Shown: one piece after another, positions 1 through 8,903 of the stretch
How the letters are laid out: every line of letters starts with the position of its first letter
Numbering within the stretch: the first letter of the stretch is position 1
From: Achromobacter sp. B7
Lineage (GTDB): Bacteria; Pseudomonadota; Gammaproteobacteria; Burkholderiales; Burkholderiaceae_B
NCBI RefSeq assembly: GCF_003600685.1
Contig: NZ_CP032084.1
Coordinates: 620,001-684,000, forward strand
DNA: 64,000 bases
Direction: 5' to 3'
Translations under genes and position numbers: made by a program
The notes under the pieces: model-generated
The model's input: the letters and a program-made list of their open reading frames with translations, nothing else
Database searches by the model: none
What the model was told of the DNA's origin: nothing

Positions 1-745
1 CGTGCGAGCGGACTTCGTAGACCACACGGAACTGGTCGCCTTGGCGCAGGTCTCGCAGGAAGTCGATCTTGGCGCTGAGGATGTCGGCCATCTGCATGGT
101 GACCGAGTCCGGAATGCCGGCGGAGTCGGTCGCGCCAAAGAGCGACGACTTGATCGTGCCCACGGCAACGCGCGTCTGGCGCTCGGTGCTTTCGGTGACT
201 TCCTCGGCCTTGTAGGTGTCGCCGGCAGGGGCGACGTGCAGCATGCGCGTGACGACCTGGCCGTCGGTCTCGTTGCCCGGCGTGTGGATGTAACGCAGCC
301 AGATCAGGTTGCCCTGTTCGTCCGTGGCGGCTTGCACCGAGCGGCCCGGGTACAGCTTGTAGATGCTGCGGGCGCTGGGGTCATGCGTCAGGAACGTTTG
401 CAGGCTGGGCGCGTCCAGCTCCAGGCGCTGCAACACCGCGGCCAGCGTGTCGCCGGAGCGAATGCGGGTTTCGCTGATGTACGGCGCGGCGCTGGGCGTG
501 CTGACTTCGACCTGTTCGGCTGTCAGCGGCAGAACGCTCTGGATGATGCGGGACGGGGGGAGTTCGGAGCGGTCGGGTTGCTGCACCATGCCCAGGGCGG
601 CGGCGCCGGCAAACAGACCAATAGCGGTGACGAGAACAGTGCGACGGAAAAGTCCCGAGCGATGCGGCTTGGGCTCAACGGGCGCAAACAGGGCAGCAAC
701 TTTGCGCTTGATGCTACTCGCCAGTTCGTGGAGGCCACGATTCAT
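1..745 (-). CDS. M23 family metallopeptidase, N-terminal part (truncated by window edge)
   Basis: Reads leftward from ATG at 745 (protein begins MNRGLHELASSIKRK) and stays open to the window edge, about 248 codons. A single hydrophobic segment near residues 32-50 anchors it in the inner membrane, followed by a LysM/OapA-like region with the motif RIRSGDTLAAVLQRL, typical of MepM-type cell-wall endopeptidases. The catalytic LytM/M23 domain with its zinc ligands would lie to the left of base 1 and is not seen, so activity is inferred from the family layout. A GAGGG lies upstream of the start. It is divergent from tyrS, as in related Bordetella-type genomes. Confidence 0.8.
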   Translation of the reverse strand, partial: MNRGLHELASSIKRKVAALFAPVEPKPHRSGLFRRTVLVTAIGLFAGAAALGMVQQPDRSELPPSRIIQSVLPLTAEQVEVSTPSAAPYISETRIRSGDTLAAVLQRLELDAPSLQTFLTHDPSARSIYKLYPGRSVQAATDEQGNLIWLRYIHTPGNETDGQVVTRMLHVAPAGDTYKAEEVTESTERQTRVAVGTIKSSLFGATDSAGIPDSVTMQMADILSAKIDFLRDLRQGDQFRVVYEVRSH

Positions 746-1002
746 CGTGAAGATACCCTCTCAGGTGGCATGAGCTCGCAGGGTGCGTGACACGAACGGC
801 CCCCGCGCGCCACGATATCCGGGGCAAGGGCTGGCGCGGGGCGCATCTTGTGAACAACGGGTGGTAGACCGAACCACAACTGCGTATATATGGCAGTTGC
901 GTATGATTGGGCGGTATCCTAGCTGATTCGGCTAGAATTTTCGATAGTTTTCGTCACTTTTTACACCTTTTTGTCGGCTGAAGCCGCTTTGGTCCCCCTG
1001 CC

Positions 1003-2232
1003 ATGTCTCCCTCTGAAGCCCCTATCACTCCTGAAGTCGAAGCTGATCTGCGTATAGCCAAGCGCGGTTGCGACGAACTGCTGGTTGAATCCGAATTCGC
1101 GCGCAAGCTGGCAAAGAGCCGCGCCACCGGTGTGCCGCTGCGCATCAAATTGGGGCTGGACCCCACCGCGCCCGACATCCATCTGGGCCACACGGTGGTG
1201 CTGAACAAGATGCGCCAGTTGCAGGACCTTGGCCACAACGTCATCTTCCTGATCGGCGATTTCACCTCGACCATCGGCGATCCCAGCGGCCGCAACAGCA
1301 CCCGCCCGCCGCTCACGCGCGAGCAGATCGAGTCCAACGCCAAGACGTATTACGCGCAGGCCAGCCTGGTGCTGGACCCGGCGCGTACCGAGATCCGCTA
1401 CAACTCCGAATGGTGCGATCCGCTGGGTGCTCGGGGCATGATCCAGCTGGCGTCCCGTTATACGGTTGCCCGCATGATGGAACGCGAGGATTTCACCAAG
1501 CGCTTCAAGGGTGGCATCCCGATTTCGGTGCACGAATTCCTGTATCCGTTGATGCAGGGCTATGACTCCGTGGCGCTGAAGTCCGATCTGGAGCTGGGGG
1601 GCACCGATCAGAAATTCAACTTGCTGGTCGGGCGCGAGCTGCAAAAGGAATATGGCCAGGAGCCCCAGTGCATTTTGACGATGCCGCTGCTGGTCGGTAC
1701 CGACGGCGTCGAGAAAATGTCCAAGTCCAAGGGCAACTACATCGGTATTTCAGAGTCGCCCGATTCGATGTTCGGCAAGCTGATGTCCATTTCGGACACG
1801 CTGATGTGGCGCTACTTCGAACTGCTGTCGTTCCGCTCGCTGGAAGACATCGCTGCCCTCAAGCAAGAGACGGATGGCGGCCGCAACCCGCGTGATGCCA
1901 AAGTCATGCTGGCTCAGGAAATCATCACGCGCTTTCATTCGGCCAAGGCGGCGGACGACGCGCTGGCCTCGTTCGAGGCGCGCTTCCGTGACGGCGCCAT
2001 CCCCGAAGACATGCCCGAAGTGAATATCGGCGGGGCGCCCGTCGGCATCCTGAAGCTGCTGCGCGAGGCCGGCCTGGTCGCATCCGGTTCCGAGGCGCAG
2101 CGCAATGTCGAGCAAGGCGGGGTGCGCGTCAATGGCGATCGGGTGGAAGATAAATCGTTGCAATTGCCTGCGGGCACCTACGTGGTGCAAGTGGGCAAGC
2201 GCAAGTTCGCGCGTGTTAACTTGAACCCATGA
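1003..2232 (+). CDS. tyrS: Tyrosyl-tRNA synthetase
   Basis: Class I aminoacyl-tRNA synthetase of 409 residues that charges tRNA-Tyr with tyrosine in the cytoplasm. The HIGH-type signature appears as HLGH at residues 60-63, within [13 protein letters not shown], and the KMSKS loop is intact at residues 238-242. An S4 RNA-binding domain fills the last 60 or so residues ([14 protein letters not shown]). Length and motifs fit the TyrZ-like branch common in proteobacteria. The ATG at 1003 gives the expected N-terminus. It is transcribed away from the M23 peptidase gene through a 257-base divergent spacer. Confidence 0.97.
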   Translation: MSPSEAPITPEVEADLRIAKRGCDELLVESEFARKLAKSRATGVPLRIKLGLDPTAPDIHLGHTVVLNKMRQLQDLGHNVIFLIGDFTSTIGDPSGRNSTRPPLTREQIESNAKTYYAQASLVLDPARTEIRYNSEWCDPLGARGMIQLASRYTVARMMEREDFTKRFKGGIPISVHEFLYPLMQGYDSVALKSDLELGGTDQKFNLLVGRELQKEYGQEPQCILTMPLLVGTDGVEKMSKSKGNYIGISESPDSMFGKLMSISDTLMWRYFELLSFRSLEDIAALKQETDGGRNPRDAKVMLAQEIITRFHSAKAADDALASFEARFRDGAIPEDMPEVNIGGAPVGILKLLREAGLVASGSEAQRNVEQGGVRVNGDRVEDKSLQLPAGTYVVQVGKRKFARVNLNP

Positions 2233-2304
2233 TTGCGAAGTTTTGATACGCTGAGGGTACGGACGAAGGCTGGTACGCCTTTGCGGCATTTCAAGGAGCA
2301 CGAC

Positions 2305-2961
2305 ATGAAACTTTCGAGTTTGTCTTTTTCCGATCACGAGTCGATTCCCGAGCGTTATGCGTTCGGCAAAGTCGATGCGCAATCGCACGTCGCGCTGGCT
2401 GACAACCACAACCCGCAGTTTTCGTGGGACGACGTCCCGGCGGGAACGCAGTCGTTTGCGTTGATCTGCCATGATCCGGACGTGCCGTCGCAGCCCGATG
2501 ACGTCAACCAGGAAGGCCGCGAAGTGCCCGCCGACCTGCCCCGCGTTGATTTCTTCCATTGGGTCCTGGTGGACCTGCCAGCGGATCTTCGCGAAATCGA
2601 CGAAGGCGCGTTCTCCAATGGAATTACCCCGCGCGGAAAAGGCGGCCCGCTGGCGCCGATGGACGCCCGCCAGGGCATCAACTCGTATTCGTCCTGGTTC
2701 GCCAACGACCACGACATGAGCGGCGACTACTTCGGCTACGACGGCCCGTGCCCGCCCTGGAACGATTCCATCGTCCACCGCTACGTGTTCACGCTGTATG
2801 CGCTGGACGTCCAGAGCCTGAACCTGAACGGTTCATTCACCGGCGAAGACGCGCTGCGCGCCATGCAAAAGCACGTGCTGGCGCAGGCTTCGGTCACGGG
2901 CACCTACACGCTGAACCCGCGGCTGGCGCCTAAACAGATCGGCGCAACGTCAGCGACCTGA
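2305..2961 (+). CDS. YbhB/YbcL family Raf kinase inhibitor-like (PEBP) protein
   Basis: Cytoplasmic protein of 218 residues in the phosphatidylethanolamine-binding-protein fold. The family motif region shows as ICHDPDVPSQP followed by FFHWVLVDLP, and the GPCPPWND loop is the conserved second ligand-site segment. An in-frame start exists at 2233, but AAGGAG sits seven bases before the ATG at 2305, and the family's N-terminus (MKLSSLSF) begins there. Bacterial members have no firmly known substrate. It follows tyrS by 72 bases and is closed by a strong terminator, so it may be cotranscribed with tyrS. Confidence 0.88.
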   Translation: MKLSSLSFSDHESIPERYAFGKVDAQSHVALADNHNPQFSWDDVPAGTQSFALICHDPDVPSQPDDVNQEGREVPADLPRVDFFHWVLVDLPADLREIDEGAFSNGITPRGKGGPLAPMDARQGINSYSSWFANDHDMSGDYFGYDGPCPPWNDSIVHRYVFTLYALDVQSLNLNGSFTGEDALRAMQKHVLAQASVTGTYTLNPRLAPKQIGATSAT

Positions 2962-2977
2962 CGCCGTTGCAAAAACC

Positions 2978-3010
2978 AAAAGGGCCGCGGTTGAGTGCGG
3001 CCCTTTTTTT
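2978..3010 (+). terminator. Rho-independent terminator after the YbhB-like gene
   Basis: GGGCCGC and GCGGCCC form a stem around an eight-base loop, followed by seven T residues. It ends the tyrS side of this region before glyA. Confidence 0.9.
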
Positions 3011-3144
3011 ATGCGGCGCCTTGCATGAATCTTGTTCAAGTCGGTATGAGCGCGATTTCCCGCCGTCAGCCTGTGCCGTGGTTTTCGCGCCCGTCGGCCG
3101 AAAATTGCCTGCCTTCGGCGCATTTTGGCGGCAATTGATTCTGG

Positions 3145-3181
3145 TTGACGCGGTAAACTACGCAAATTCTTCGGGTTTACC
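3145..3181 (+). promoter_or_regulatory. Inverted repeat and possible -35 upstream of glyA
   Basis: GGTAAAC at 3152-3158 and GTTTACC at 3175-3181 are perfect inverted copies 16 bases apart, about 50 bases before the glyA ATG. A TTGACG at 3145-3150 could be a -35 element, but no good -10 is seen at the right distance. Whether this is an operator or a leader stem-loop cannot be decided from the sequence. Confidence 0.3.
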
Positions 3182-3229
3182 CACCCGACACTGCTTTCTC
3201 CTCTCTTACCGCCTCAGGAATCCCCCGTC

Positions 3230-4480
3230 ATGTTTGACCGCAACCTTACCTTGTCCAAGGCTGACCCGGACGTTTGGGCCGCCATCCAGAAGGAAGACGT
3301 TCGCCAAGAGCAGCACATCGAGCTGATCGCTTCGGAGAACTACGCCAGCCCGGCCGTCATGGAAGCCCAAGGCACGCAGCTCACGAACAAGTACGCCGAA
3401 GGCTACCCGGGCAAGCGTTACTACGGCGGTTGCGAATACGTGGATGTGGTCGAGCAACTGGCTATCGACCGCCTGAAGCAGATTTTTGGCGCTGAAGCCG
3501 CCAACGTACAACCGAACTCCGGCTCGCAAGCGAACCAGGGCGTGTACATGGCCGTGCTCAAGCCGGGCGACACCGTGCTGGGCATGAGCCTGGCTGAAGG
3601 CGGCCACCTGACGCACGGCGCCTCGGTCAACGCTTCCGGCAAGCTGTACAACTTCATCTCGTACGGCCTGGACGAAAATGAAGTCCTGAACTACGCGCAA
3701 GTCGAGCAGCTGGCCAAGGAACACAAGCCCAAGCTGATCGTGGCCGGCGCGTCGGCATACGCCCTGCACATCGACTTCGAACGCATGGCCCGCATCGCCC
3801 GCGAAAACGGCGCGCTGTTCATGGTCGACATCGCCCACTACGCGGGCCTGGTCGCCGGCGGCGCCTATCCCAATCCGGTTCCCCATGCCGACTTCGTCAC
3901 GTCGACCACGCACAAGTCGCTGCGCGGCCCGCGCGGTGGCGTCATCATGATGAAGGCCGAGCACGAGAAGATCATCAATTCGGCCATCTTCCCCGGCATT
4001 CAAGGCGGCCCGCTGATGCACGTCATCGCCGGCAAGGCAGTGGCCTTCAAGGAAGCGCTGGAACCCGGCTTCAAGGACTACGCGCAACAAGTGGTCAAGA
4101 ACGCCAAGGTGCTGGCCGACACGCTGGTCAAGCGCGGTTTGCGCATCGTGTCCGGCCGTACAGAAAGCCACGTCATGTTGGTCGACCTGCGCTCCAAGGG
4201 CATCACCGGCAAGGAAGCGGAAGCCGTGCTGGGCCAGGCCCACATCACGGTCAACAAGAACGCCATCCCGAACGACCCGGAAAAGCCCTTCGTGACCAGC
4301 GGCATCCGCCTGGGCACCCCGGCCATGACCACGCGCGGTTTCACTGAAGCCGACGCCGAACTCACCGCCAACCTGATCGCCGACGTGCTGGACAACCCGC
4401 GCGACGAAGCCAACATCGCCGCCGTGCGCGCCCGCGTCAACGAGTTGACCTCGCGCCTGCCCGTGTACGGCAAGCGTTAA
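3230..4480 (+). CDS. glyA: Serine hydroxymethyltransferase
   Basis: PLP enzyme of 416 residues that interconverts serine and glycine with tetrahydrofolate, feeding one-carbon units into purine, thymidylate and methionine synthesis. The PLP lysine is K229 in [14 protein letters not shown], and the substrate-binding ENY and [10 protein letters not shown] segments are present. Length matches E. coli GlyA (417). The stretch [13 protein letters not shown] differs a little from the E. coli version but keeps the fold positions. It is followed by its own terminator and then nrdR, an order kept in Bordetella relatives. Confidence 0.97.
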   Translation: MFDRNLTLSKADPDVWAAIQKEDVRQEQHIELIASENYASPAVMEAQGTQLTNKYAEGYPGKRYYGGCEYVDVVEQLAIDRLKQIFGAEAANVQPNSGSQANQGVYMAVLKPGDTVLGMSLAEGGHLTHGASVNASGKLYNFISYGLDENEVLNYAQVEQLAKEHKPKLIVAGASAYALHIDFERMARIARENGALFMVDIAHYAGLVAGGAYPNPVPHADFVTSTTHKSLRGPRGGVIMMKAEHEKIINSAIFPGIQGGPLMHVIAGKAVAFKEALEPGFKDYAQQVVKNAKVLADTLVKRGLRIVSGRTESHVMLVDLRSKGITGKEAEAVLGQAHITVNKNAIPNDPEKPFVTSGIRLGTPAMTTRGFTEADAELTANLIADVLDNPRDEANIAAVRARVNELTSRLPVYGKR

Positions 4481-4532
4481 GCCATACGCGGTAAGCAATC
4501 AGCCTGCGTGGTTTGCCGCGCGGGCGACGGAT

Positions 4533-4564
4533 AAAGGGACGGCCCCGCAAGGCGCCGTCCCTTT
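4533..4564 (+). terminator. Terminator after glyA
   Basis: AAAGGGACGGC pairs with GCCGTCCCTTT around a loop of about ten bases. The stem ends in a short T run. Confidence 0.75.
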
Positions 4565-4700
4565 GCTTTGCGCGGCACTGCGGTATCCTCGCGCCATTCA
4601 TCGAAAATATTAGGGACAAATTAATCCCTGTCGGCGCTTCCCATGGGCGCGTCGTTACAATATGCTCAAATTTTGCCATTCGTGCCTATAGGGAACACAC

Positions 4701-5180
4701 ATGCGGTGTCCATTTTGCGGCAATGCCGAAACGCAGGTCGTCGACAGCCGGGTGTCGGAAGAGGGCGACGCCATCCGTCGCCGCCGCCGTTGCCTGTCCT
4801 GTGACAAGCGATTCACCACCTACGAACGGGTGGAACTTGCCATGCCTTCCATCGTGAAGCGCAATGGCAGCCGCAGCGACTACGATCCCGTCAAGCTGCG
4901 CGCCAGCCTGAGCCTGGCCCTGCGCAAGCGACCCGTCAGTACTGAAGACGTGGACGCCGCGGTCGCACGCATCGAAGAGCAATTGCTGGCCAGCGGGCTA
5001 CGCGAAGTGCCGTCGGAACATATCGGCGAGCTGGTCATGAACGAACTGCGCAAGCTGGATAAGGTGGCGTACGTTCGCTTTGCCTCGGTCTACAAAAGCT
5101 TCGAGGACATCGGCGAATTCGTCGAGGCCATCCGTGAAATGCAGGGGCCACTGCTGCCAGGCAAGTTGCGCAAGGAATAA
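4701..5180 (+). CDS. nrdR: Transcriptional repressor NrdR
   Basis: Regulator of 159 residues that represses ribonucleotide reductase genes in response to ATP/dATP. The N-terminal zinc ribbon uses C3, C6, C31 and C34 (MRCPFCGN and CLSCDKRF), with the arginine-rich RRRRR segment just before the second pair. Residues from about 49 to 139 form the ATP-cone domain, starting [10 protein letters not shown]. Length is normal for the family. No clear NrdR box was noticed nearby, so its targets lie outside this window. In related genomes ribD follows directly; here two extra genes on the other strand intervene. Confidence 0.96.
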   Translation: MRCPFCGNAETQVVDSRVSEEGDAIRRRRRCLSCDKRFTTYERVELAMPSIVKRNGSRSDYDPVKLRASLSLALRKRPVSTEDVDAAVARIEEQLLASGLREVPSEHIGELVMNELRKLDKVAYVRFASVYKSFEDIGEFVEAIREMQGPLLPGKLRKE

Positions 5181-5250
5181 GTCGACGTTCGCAGGCCGGC
5201 GTTGTCGGGCGGTGGCGATATGGCGGTGAAACAGCGGCGCTTCGGCGCCG

Positions 5251-6213
5251 CTATTGCATGGGCGCCGAACGCGCCAGGCTGGGGGATTGGGGCTGAAATT
5301 TGCGCCAAACGCGGCGCATGTGCTGGGCAGATCCGAACCCGGATTTTTCGGCCACACGCTCCAGGTCCAGCCGGGTTTCACGCAGCAAGTCGCGCGCCAG
5401 CGCCACCCGGATCTGGTACAGGTAATCCATCGGTGTGCAGCCGGCATGCTCACGGAACAGCCGGGTAAGGTGCCGAGGGCTGGTGTACGCCTGGTCCGCC
5501 AACGATTGCGCGGACCATGGCGCGGCGGGATCGCGAATCACCGCGTCCTGCACGCGGTGCACGGTGGGGTGCATGTGGCTGCGGTGTTCCAGCCATGGCG
5601 ACAGCGCGGTATCGGTGCCCGCGCGGCGCTGGTAGACGACCATCTCGCGCGCGACCTCGCTGGCCACGCGCGGCCCGCAGTGACGCGCGACCATATGCAG
5701 CGCCAGGTCGATGCCGGCGGTGATGCCCGCGCTGCTGACCAGGTTGCCGTCTTCGATGAAGATGCGGTTGTCATGCACGCGGGCGCTGGGATCAATACTG
5801 CTCAGTTGCGCCAGGCATGAGTGGTGGGTGGTGCAGTCGCGCTGGCGGGTCAGCCCCGCCGAGGCCGCAAACAGCGCGCCCGCGCACACCGTCATCAGCG
5901 TGAAGCCGTCGGCGGGATGGCGGACGGCCAGCCACTTGATGATGGCGTGCGCGTCGGGGTCCTCCAGACGGGTGTGTTGGCCGACCACGCCCGAAATAAT
6001 GACCAGCGCATTGGCTGGCAGCGTCGCCGGCAGTGGCCGGATGCGGGCCAGATGCAAGCCCGTAATCCCACTTTCCACTTCCGGTGAGGGTCCGCAAAAG
6101 TGCTGTTCGAACGTACCCGGGCACAGCTTGTTGGCCACGCGGAACGCTTCCGCCGGCCCCGCCAGGTCCAGGAGAACAATGCCGCGCGGTAGAACGAAAT
6201 ACACCGGAATCAT
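5251..6213 (-). CDS. GlxA family transcriptional regulator (DJ-1/PfpI domain plus AraC-type HTH)
   Basis: Protein of 320 residues. Residues 1-180 form a DJ-1/PfpI-like domain with the nucleophile-elbow cysteine C110 in TVCAGALFAASAGL; residues from about 215 form an AraC-type double helix-turn-helix (SARHLTRLF-like SPRHLTRLFREH, then ERVAEKSGFGS). Such proteins act as cytoplasmic transcription regulators. A longer frame reaches 6429, but ATG 6213 begins the family N-terminus MIPVYFVLPRG and has a GAGG ahead. It starts 17 bases after the isochorismatase-like gene ends, so the two are probably one operon and this protein probably controls it. Confidence 0.88.
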   Translation of the reverse strand: MIPVYFVLPRGIVLLDLAGPAEAFRVANKLCPGTFEQHFCGPSPEVESGITGLHLARIRPLPATLPANALVIISGVVGQHTRLEDPDAHAIIKWLAVRHPADGFTLMTVCAGALFAASAGLTRQRDCTTHHSCLAQLSSIDPSARVHDNRIFIEDGNLVSSAGITAGIDLALHMVARHCGPRVASEVAREMVVYQRRAGTDTALSPWLEHRSHMHPTVHRVQDAVIRDPAAPWSAQSLADQAYTSPRHLTRLFREHAGCTPMDYLYQIRVALARDLLRETRLDLERVAEKSGFGSAQHMRRVWRKFQPQSPSLARSAPMQ

Positions 6214-6230
6214 GGGTGCCCTGCCTCGTT

Positions 6231-6794
6231 TCAGCCCGCCAGCGCGTCCGCTGCCCGCGCAATGCGCGCGAAGCGGCCGTTCAGTACCAGTTCGGTATGG
6301 TCGCGAATCTCGGCCGGGCTGTAATGCTTGCCCGAAGGGCTTTGCATCGCGAAGGTCAGCGTGGCGTCCGTCGGAAACACCACTTTGAAACCCGCATCGC
6401 TGGCGTGGCGCGAGGTGGTTTCGCAGCATTGTTCGGTGCGGATGCCGCTGACGATGACGCCTTCCACCCCGTTTTCACGCAACCAATCGTGCAGCGTTGC
6501 GCCGTTGGCATCAACCGCAAACAGCGACGAATGCACGGTTTTGTGGAAAACGGCCGTGGGCGAAATGCGGAGCTCGGCAAGCGTTTTGACTTGTCCCGAA
6601 GCCAGCGAGAAGGGGTTGGAGGCGTCGTCCGACGGGCTTTTGTGAAACACCTGCAGCACCGGAATGTCTTTGGCGCGCGCCGAATCGATCAGGCCTTGGA
6701 GCTGCGTCACGAACGCGGGGTACTCGGTTTCGTCCCAAAACGGACGTTGCCGAAAAGACTCTTGGACGTCGATGACGATCAGTGCTTGTTTCAT
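6231..6794 (-). CDS. Isochorismatase-like cysteine hydrolase
   Basis: Hydrolase of 187 residues in the isochorismatase/nicotinamidase fold. The expected catalytic triad is visible: D9 in IVIDVQ, K85 in VFHKTVHSS, and C123 in GIRTEQCCETTSRHA. Substrates in this family range from isochorismate to amides, and none can be assigned here. The start is ATG 6794 with GGAGG seven bases upstream; a longer in-frame extension lacks such a site. It is divergent from ribD and lies just upstream of the GlxA-type regulator. Confidence 0.85.
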   Translation of the reverse strand: MKQALIVIDVQESFRQRPFWDETEYPAFVTQLQGLIDSARAKDIPVLQVFHKSPSDDASNPFSLASGQVKTLAELRISPTAVFHKTVHSSLFAVDANGATLHDWLRENGVEGVIVSGIRTEQCCETTSRHASDAGFKVVFPTDATLTFAMQSPSGKHYSPAEIRDHTELVLNGRFARIARAADALAG

Positions 6795-6990
6795 GGTCCG
6801 GCCTCCAGGCCTAGGGTTTTTGAGGGGGTAGCGGTATTCTGCGACGCCTTGCGGCGCCCGGCGAGCCATTCCCGGGCCAGTTATCGGCCCAAAACGGACA
6901 TTCCTGTCGCGAGGTCCGTGGCAGCAGCTTACCCCTATCCGCGGCCTGCCGGAACGACCGCATGCGCGTCGCCGGACATACAATTCCGCC

Positions 6991-8142
6991 ATGACACACC
7001 CAAGCGAATCCGACGATATTTCCTGGATGCGCCGCGCCCTGGCGCTGGCCGAAAGCGTGCTTTACACCACCGCGCCGAACCCGCGCGTAGGCTGCGTCAT
7101 CGTGCGCGATGGGCAAGTGCTGGGAGAGGGCGCTACGCAGCCTCCAGGCGGCCCTCATGCCGAAATCGGCGCGTTGCGTGACGCCAAGGCGCGTGGCCAC
7201 GACGTAACAGGCGCCACGATCTACGTCACGCTTGAGCCCTGCAGCCATTTCGGGCGCACACCGCCTTGTGTTGACGCCGTGCTGGCGGCCCGGCCGGCGC
7301 GCGTGGTCGTCGCCATCGGCGACCCCAACCCGCTGGTCAACGGACAGGGGCTGGCGCGCTTGCGCGCCGCCGGCATCCACGTGACGACGGGCGTGTGCGT
7401 TCAAGAAGCGCTTGCGTTGAATGCCGGTTTTATTTCGCGCATGAGCCGCGGCTTGCCCTGGGTGTGGATGAAGATGGCGGCGTCGCTGGATGGGCGCAGC
7501 GCGCTGCATAACGGGATGTCGCAATGGATTACCGGCCCGCAAGCCCGTGCGGATGGCCACCGGTGGCGCGCGCGCAGTTGCGTCGTGCTGACCGGGATGG
7601 GCACCGTGTTGAAAGACAATCCGCTGCTGAACGTGCGCGACGTCGACACACCGCGCCAGCCGCGCAAAGCCGTCGTTGATGGCCAATTTGCCATTCCCGA
7701 AGATGCCCGCCTGTTCGATGGGGGGCCAGTGATTCTGTTCACCGCGCGCGAAGATGCCGCCAAGGCCTCACGGCTGGCCGACAAGAACGCGCGCGTCATC
7801 CACATGCCGGGGGCCGTGCCGGGTCGCGTGGACCTTGGCGGCATGATGCGCTGGTTCGCGCAAGCAGAGTTCAACGAAGTTCACGTCGAGGCTGGTGCAG
7901 GCCTGAGCGGCGCGTTGGTCGGCGCGGGCTGCGTCGACGAATTGCTGTTGTATCTGGCGCCTGTCCTGCTTGGCGACGCGGCGGGCATGGTCCGTTTGCC
8001 CATGCTTGAGCACTTGGATGCCGCGCACCGCTACGAATTTATCGACAGCGTCATGGTGGGCGCGGACCTGCGTTTGCGTGCTCGCGTGCAAGCCACTTGG
8101 CGCGAGCTGATGCAGCGCGTGGCGTTGCCGACGTCGGTTTGA
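6991..8142 (+). CDS. ribD: Bifunctional diaminohydroxyphosphoribosylaminopyrimidine deaminase / uracil reductase
   Basis: Riboflavin biosynthesis enzyme of 383 residues. The deaminase domain occupies residues 1-145, with zinc ligands H56 (HAE), C84 and C93 in EPCSHFGRTPPC. The reductase domain follows (KMAASLDGRSA and VHVEAGAGLSGAL), using NADPH to reduce the ribosyl side chain. Length is within the usual 360-390 range. No other rib genes follow in the window; the next 760 bases are non-coding, so ribD appears to be alone or at the end of its unit. Confidence 0.95.
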   Translation: MTHPSESDDISWMRRALALAESVLYTTAPNPRVGCVIVRDGQVLGEGATQPPGGPHAEIGALRDAKARGHDVTGATIYVTLEPCSHFGRTPPCVDAVLAARPARVVVAIGDPNPLVNGQGLARLRAAGIHVTTGVCVQEALALNAGFISRMSRGLPWVWMKMAASLDGRSALHNGMSQWITGPQARADGHRWRARSCVVLTGMGTVLKDNPLLNVRDVDTPRQPRKAVVDGQFAIPEDARLFDGGPVILFTAREDAAKASRLADKNARVIHMPGAVPGRVDLGGMMRWFAQAEFNEVHVEAGAGLSGALVGAGCVDELLLYLAPVLLGDAAGMVRLPMLEHLDAAHRYEFIDSVMVGADLRLRARVQATWRELMQRVALPTSV

Positions 8143-8253
8143 TGCGGTCTTGGTTTGAACATCGTCGCACGTTCAAGGCAAGGTGCTAGCACTCGTCACA
8201 GGCGGCTGCCAATCGCGTTTTTCACGACGCATTGACGATGCTTTGCGTCGTTT

Positions 8254-8270
8254 CCGGCACGGCAATTGCG
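8254..8270 (+). promoter_or_regulatory. Candidate sigma-54 (-24/-12) promoter
   Basis: CCGGCACGGCAATTGCG has GG at 8256-8257 and GC at 8268-8269 with exactly ten bases between. It matches the remembered consensus YTGGCACG-N4-TTGCW except for one T and the last W. In E. coli the homologous yeaGH operon is known to respond to NtrC, which makes the site credible despite its distance from prkA. Confidence 0.45.
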
Positions 8271-8822
8271 GCAAAGTTTGCGACTGTTTGCTCGCTCCTT
8301 TGCTTGCTGAAAACCCGCATTACGATTTTGATCATTACGCCAAATGAATTGCCACAAAACCGTCAATTGGCTTTAGCATAGACACATGACTTGGCGCTTC
8401 CTGCCTGCGGCCATCACCGCAAAGTGCTATGCGCCCACGTCACCACGGATTCCCGTGCCGCAGTATCGGCGCTGTTTCATAACCGACCGGCACGCTGCTG
8501 AATGAAGCGCAACGCGCTCTTCAGAACGTTCGCCGCCATCGCATGGCGGACGCATCGAGCTACTGCTCGAATCATAAGAATCCACCGGGATATCGCTCAT
8601 CCCTTCAAATCATTGCCGTCCATTTCATGTGCGGTCGCACCACGCATGGCTGCCATAGCAATATGCTGAAGATGAGCGAGTTAACTTATTCACGTAAGTT
8701 GCATTCCCTGACGGAACTTGTGTCAGGCGCTTGCAGCCTAACTGGAAAGGGTCCGACCGTGCTTCATGGTTGATGTGTGGCGAAAGCAACATAACAACTG
8801 GCCGAAAACGCCAAACGCGAGA

Positions 8823-8851
8823 TTGACTGGTAAAGCGTCGGCACTTAGGCA
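8823..8851 (+). promoter_or_regulatory. Possible sigma-70-type promoter of prkA
   Basis: TTGACT and TAGGCA are separated by 17 bases, and the prkA start lies about 50 bases further on. The -10 match is poor, so this is tentative. Confidence 0.3.
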
Positions 8852-8903
8852 CAATGGGGACACGTAGGCGTAGTGAATTTTTCGCGTGTTGTAGGAGGTT
8901 TCC

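Larger units (their letters stand above)
8143..8903. other. Long intergenic region upstream of prkA
   Basis: About 760 bases without a convincing gene, noticeably less GC-rich than its flanks in parts (around 8300-8390). Small open frames exist but lack ribosome-binding sites and family resemblance. The region holds a sigma-54-like -24/-12 site near its left end and a weak sigma-70-like pair near its right end. If the sigma-54 site is used, prkA mRNA would carry a leader of roughly 620 bases. Confidence 0.6.

Noticed and set aside
8543..8773. A 76-codon frame in the prkA upstream region
   Set aside because: No ribosome site, no recognisable features, and other frames of similar length exist in the same non-coding stretch.
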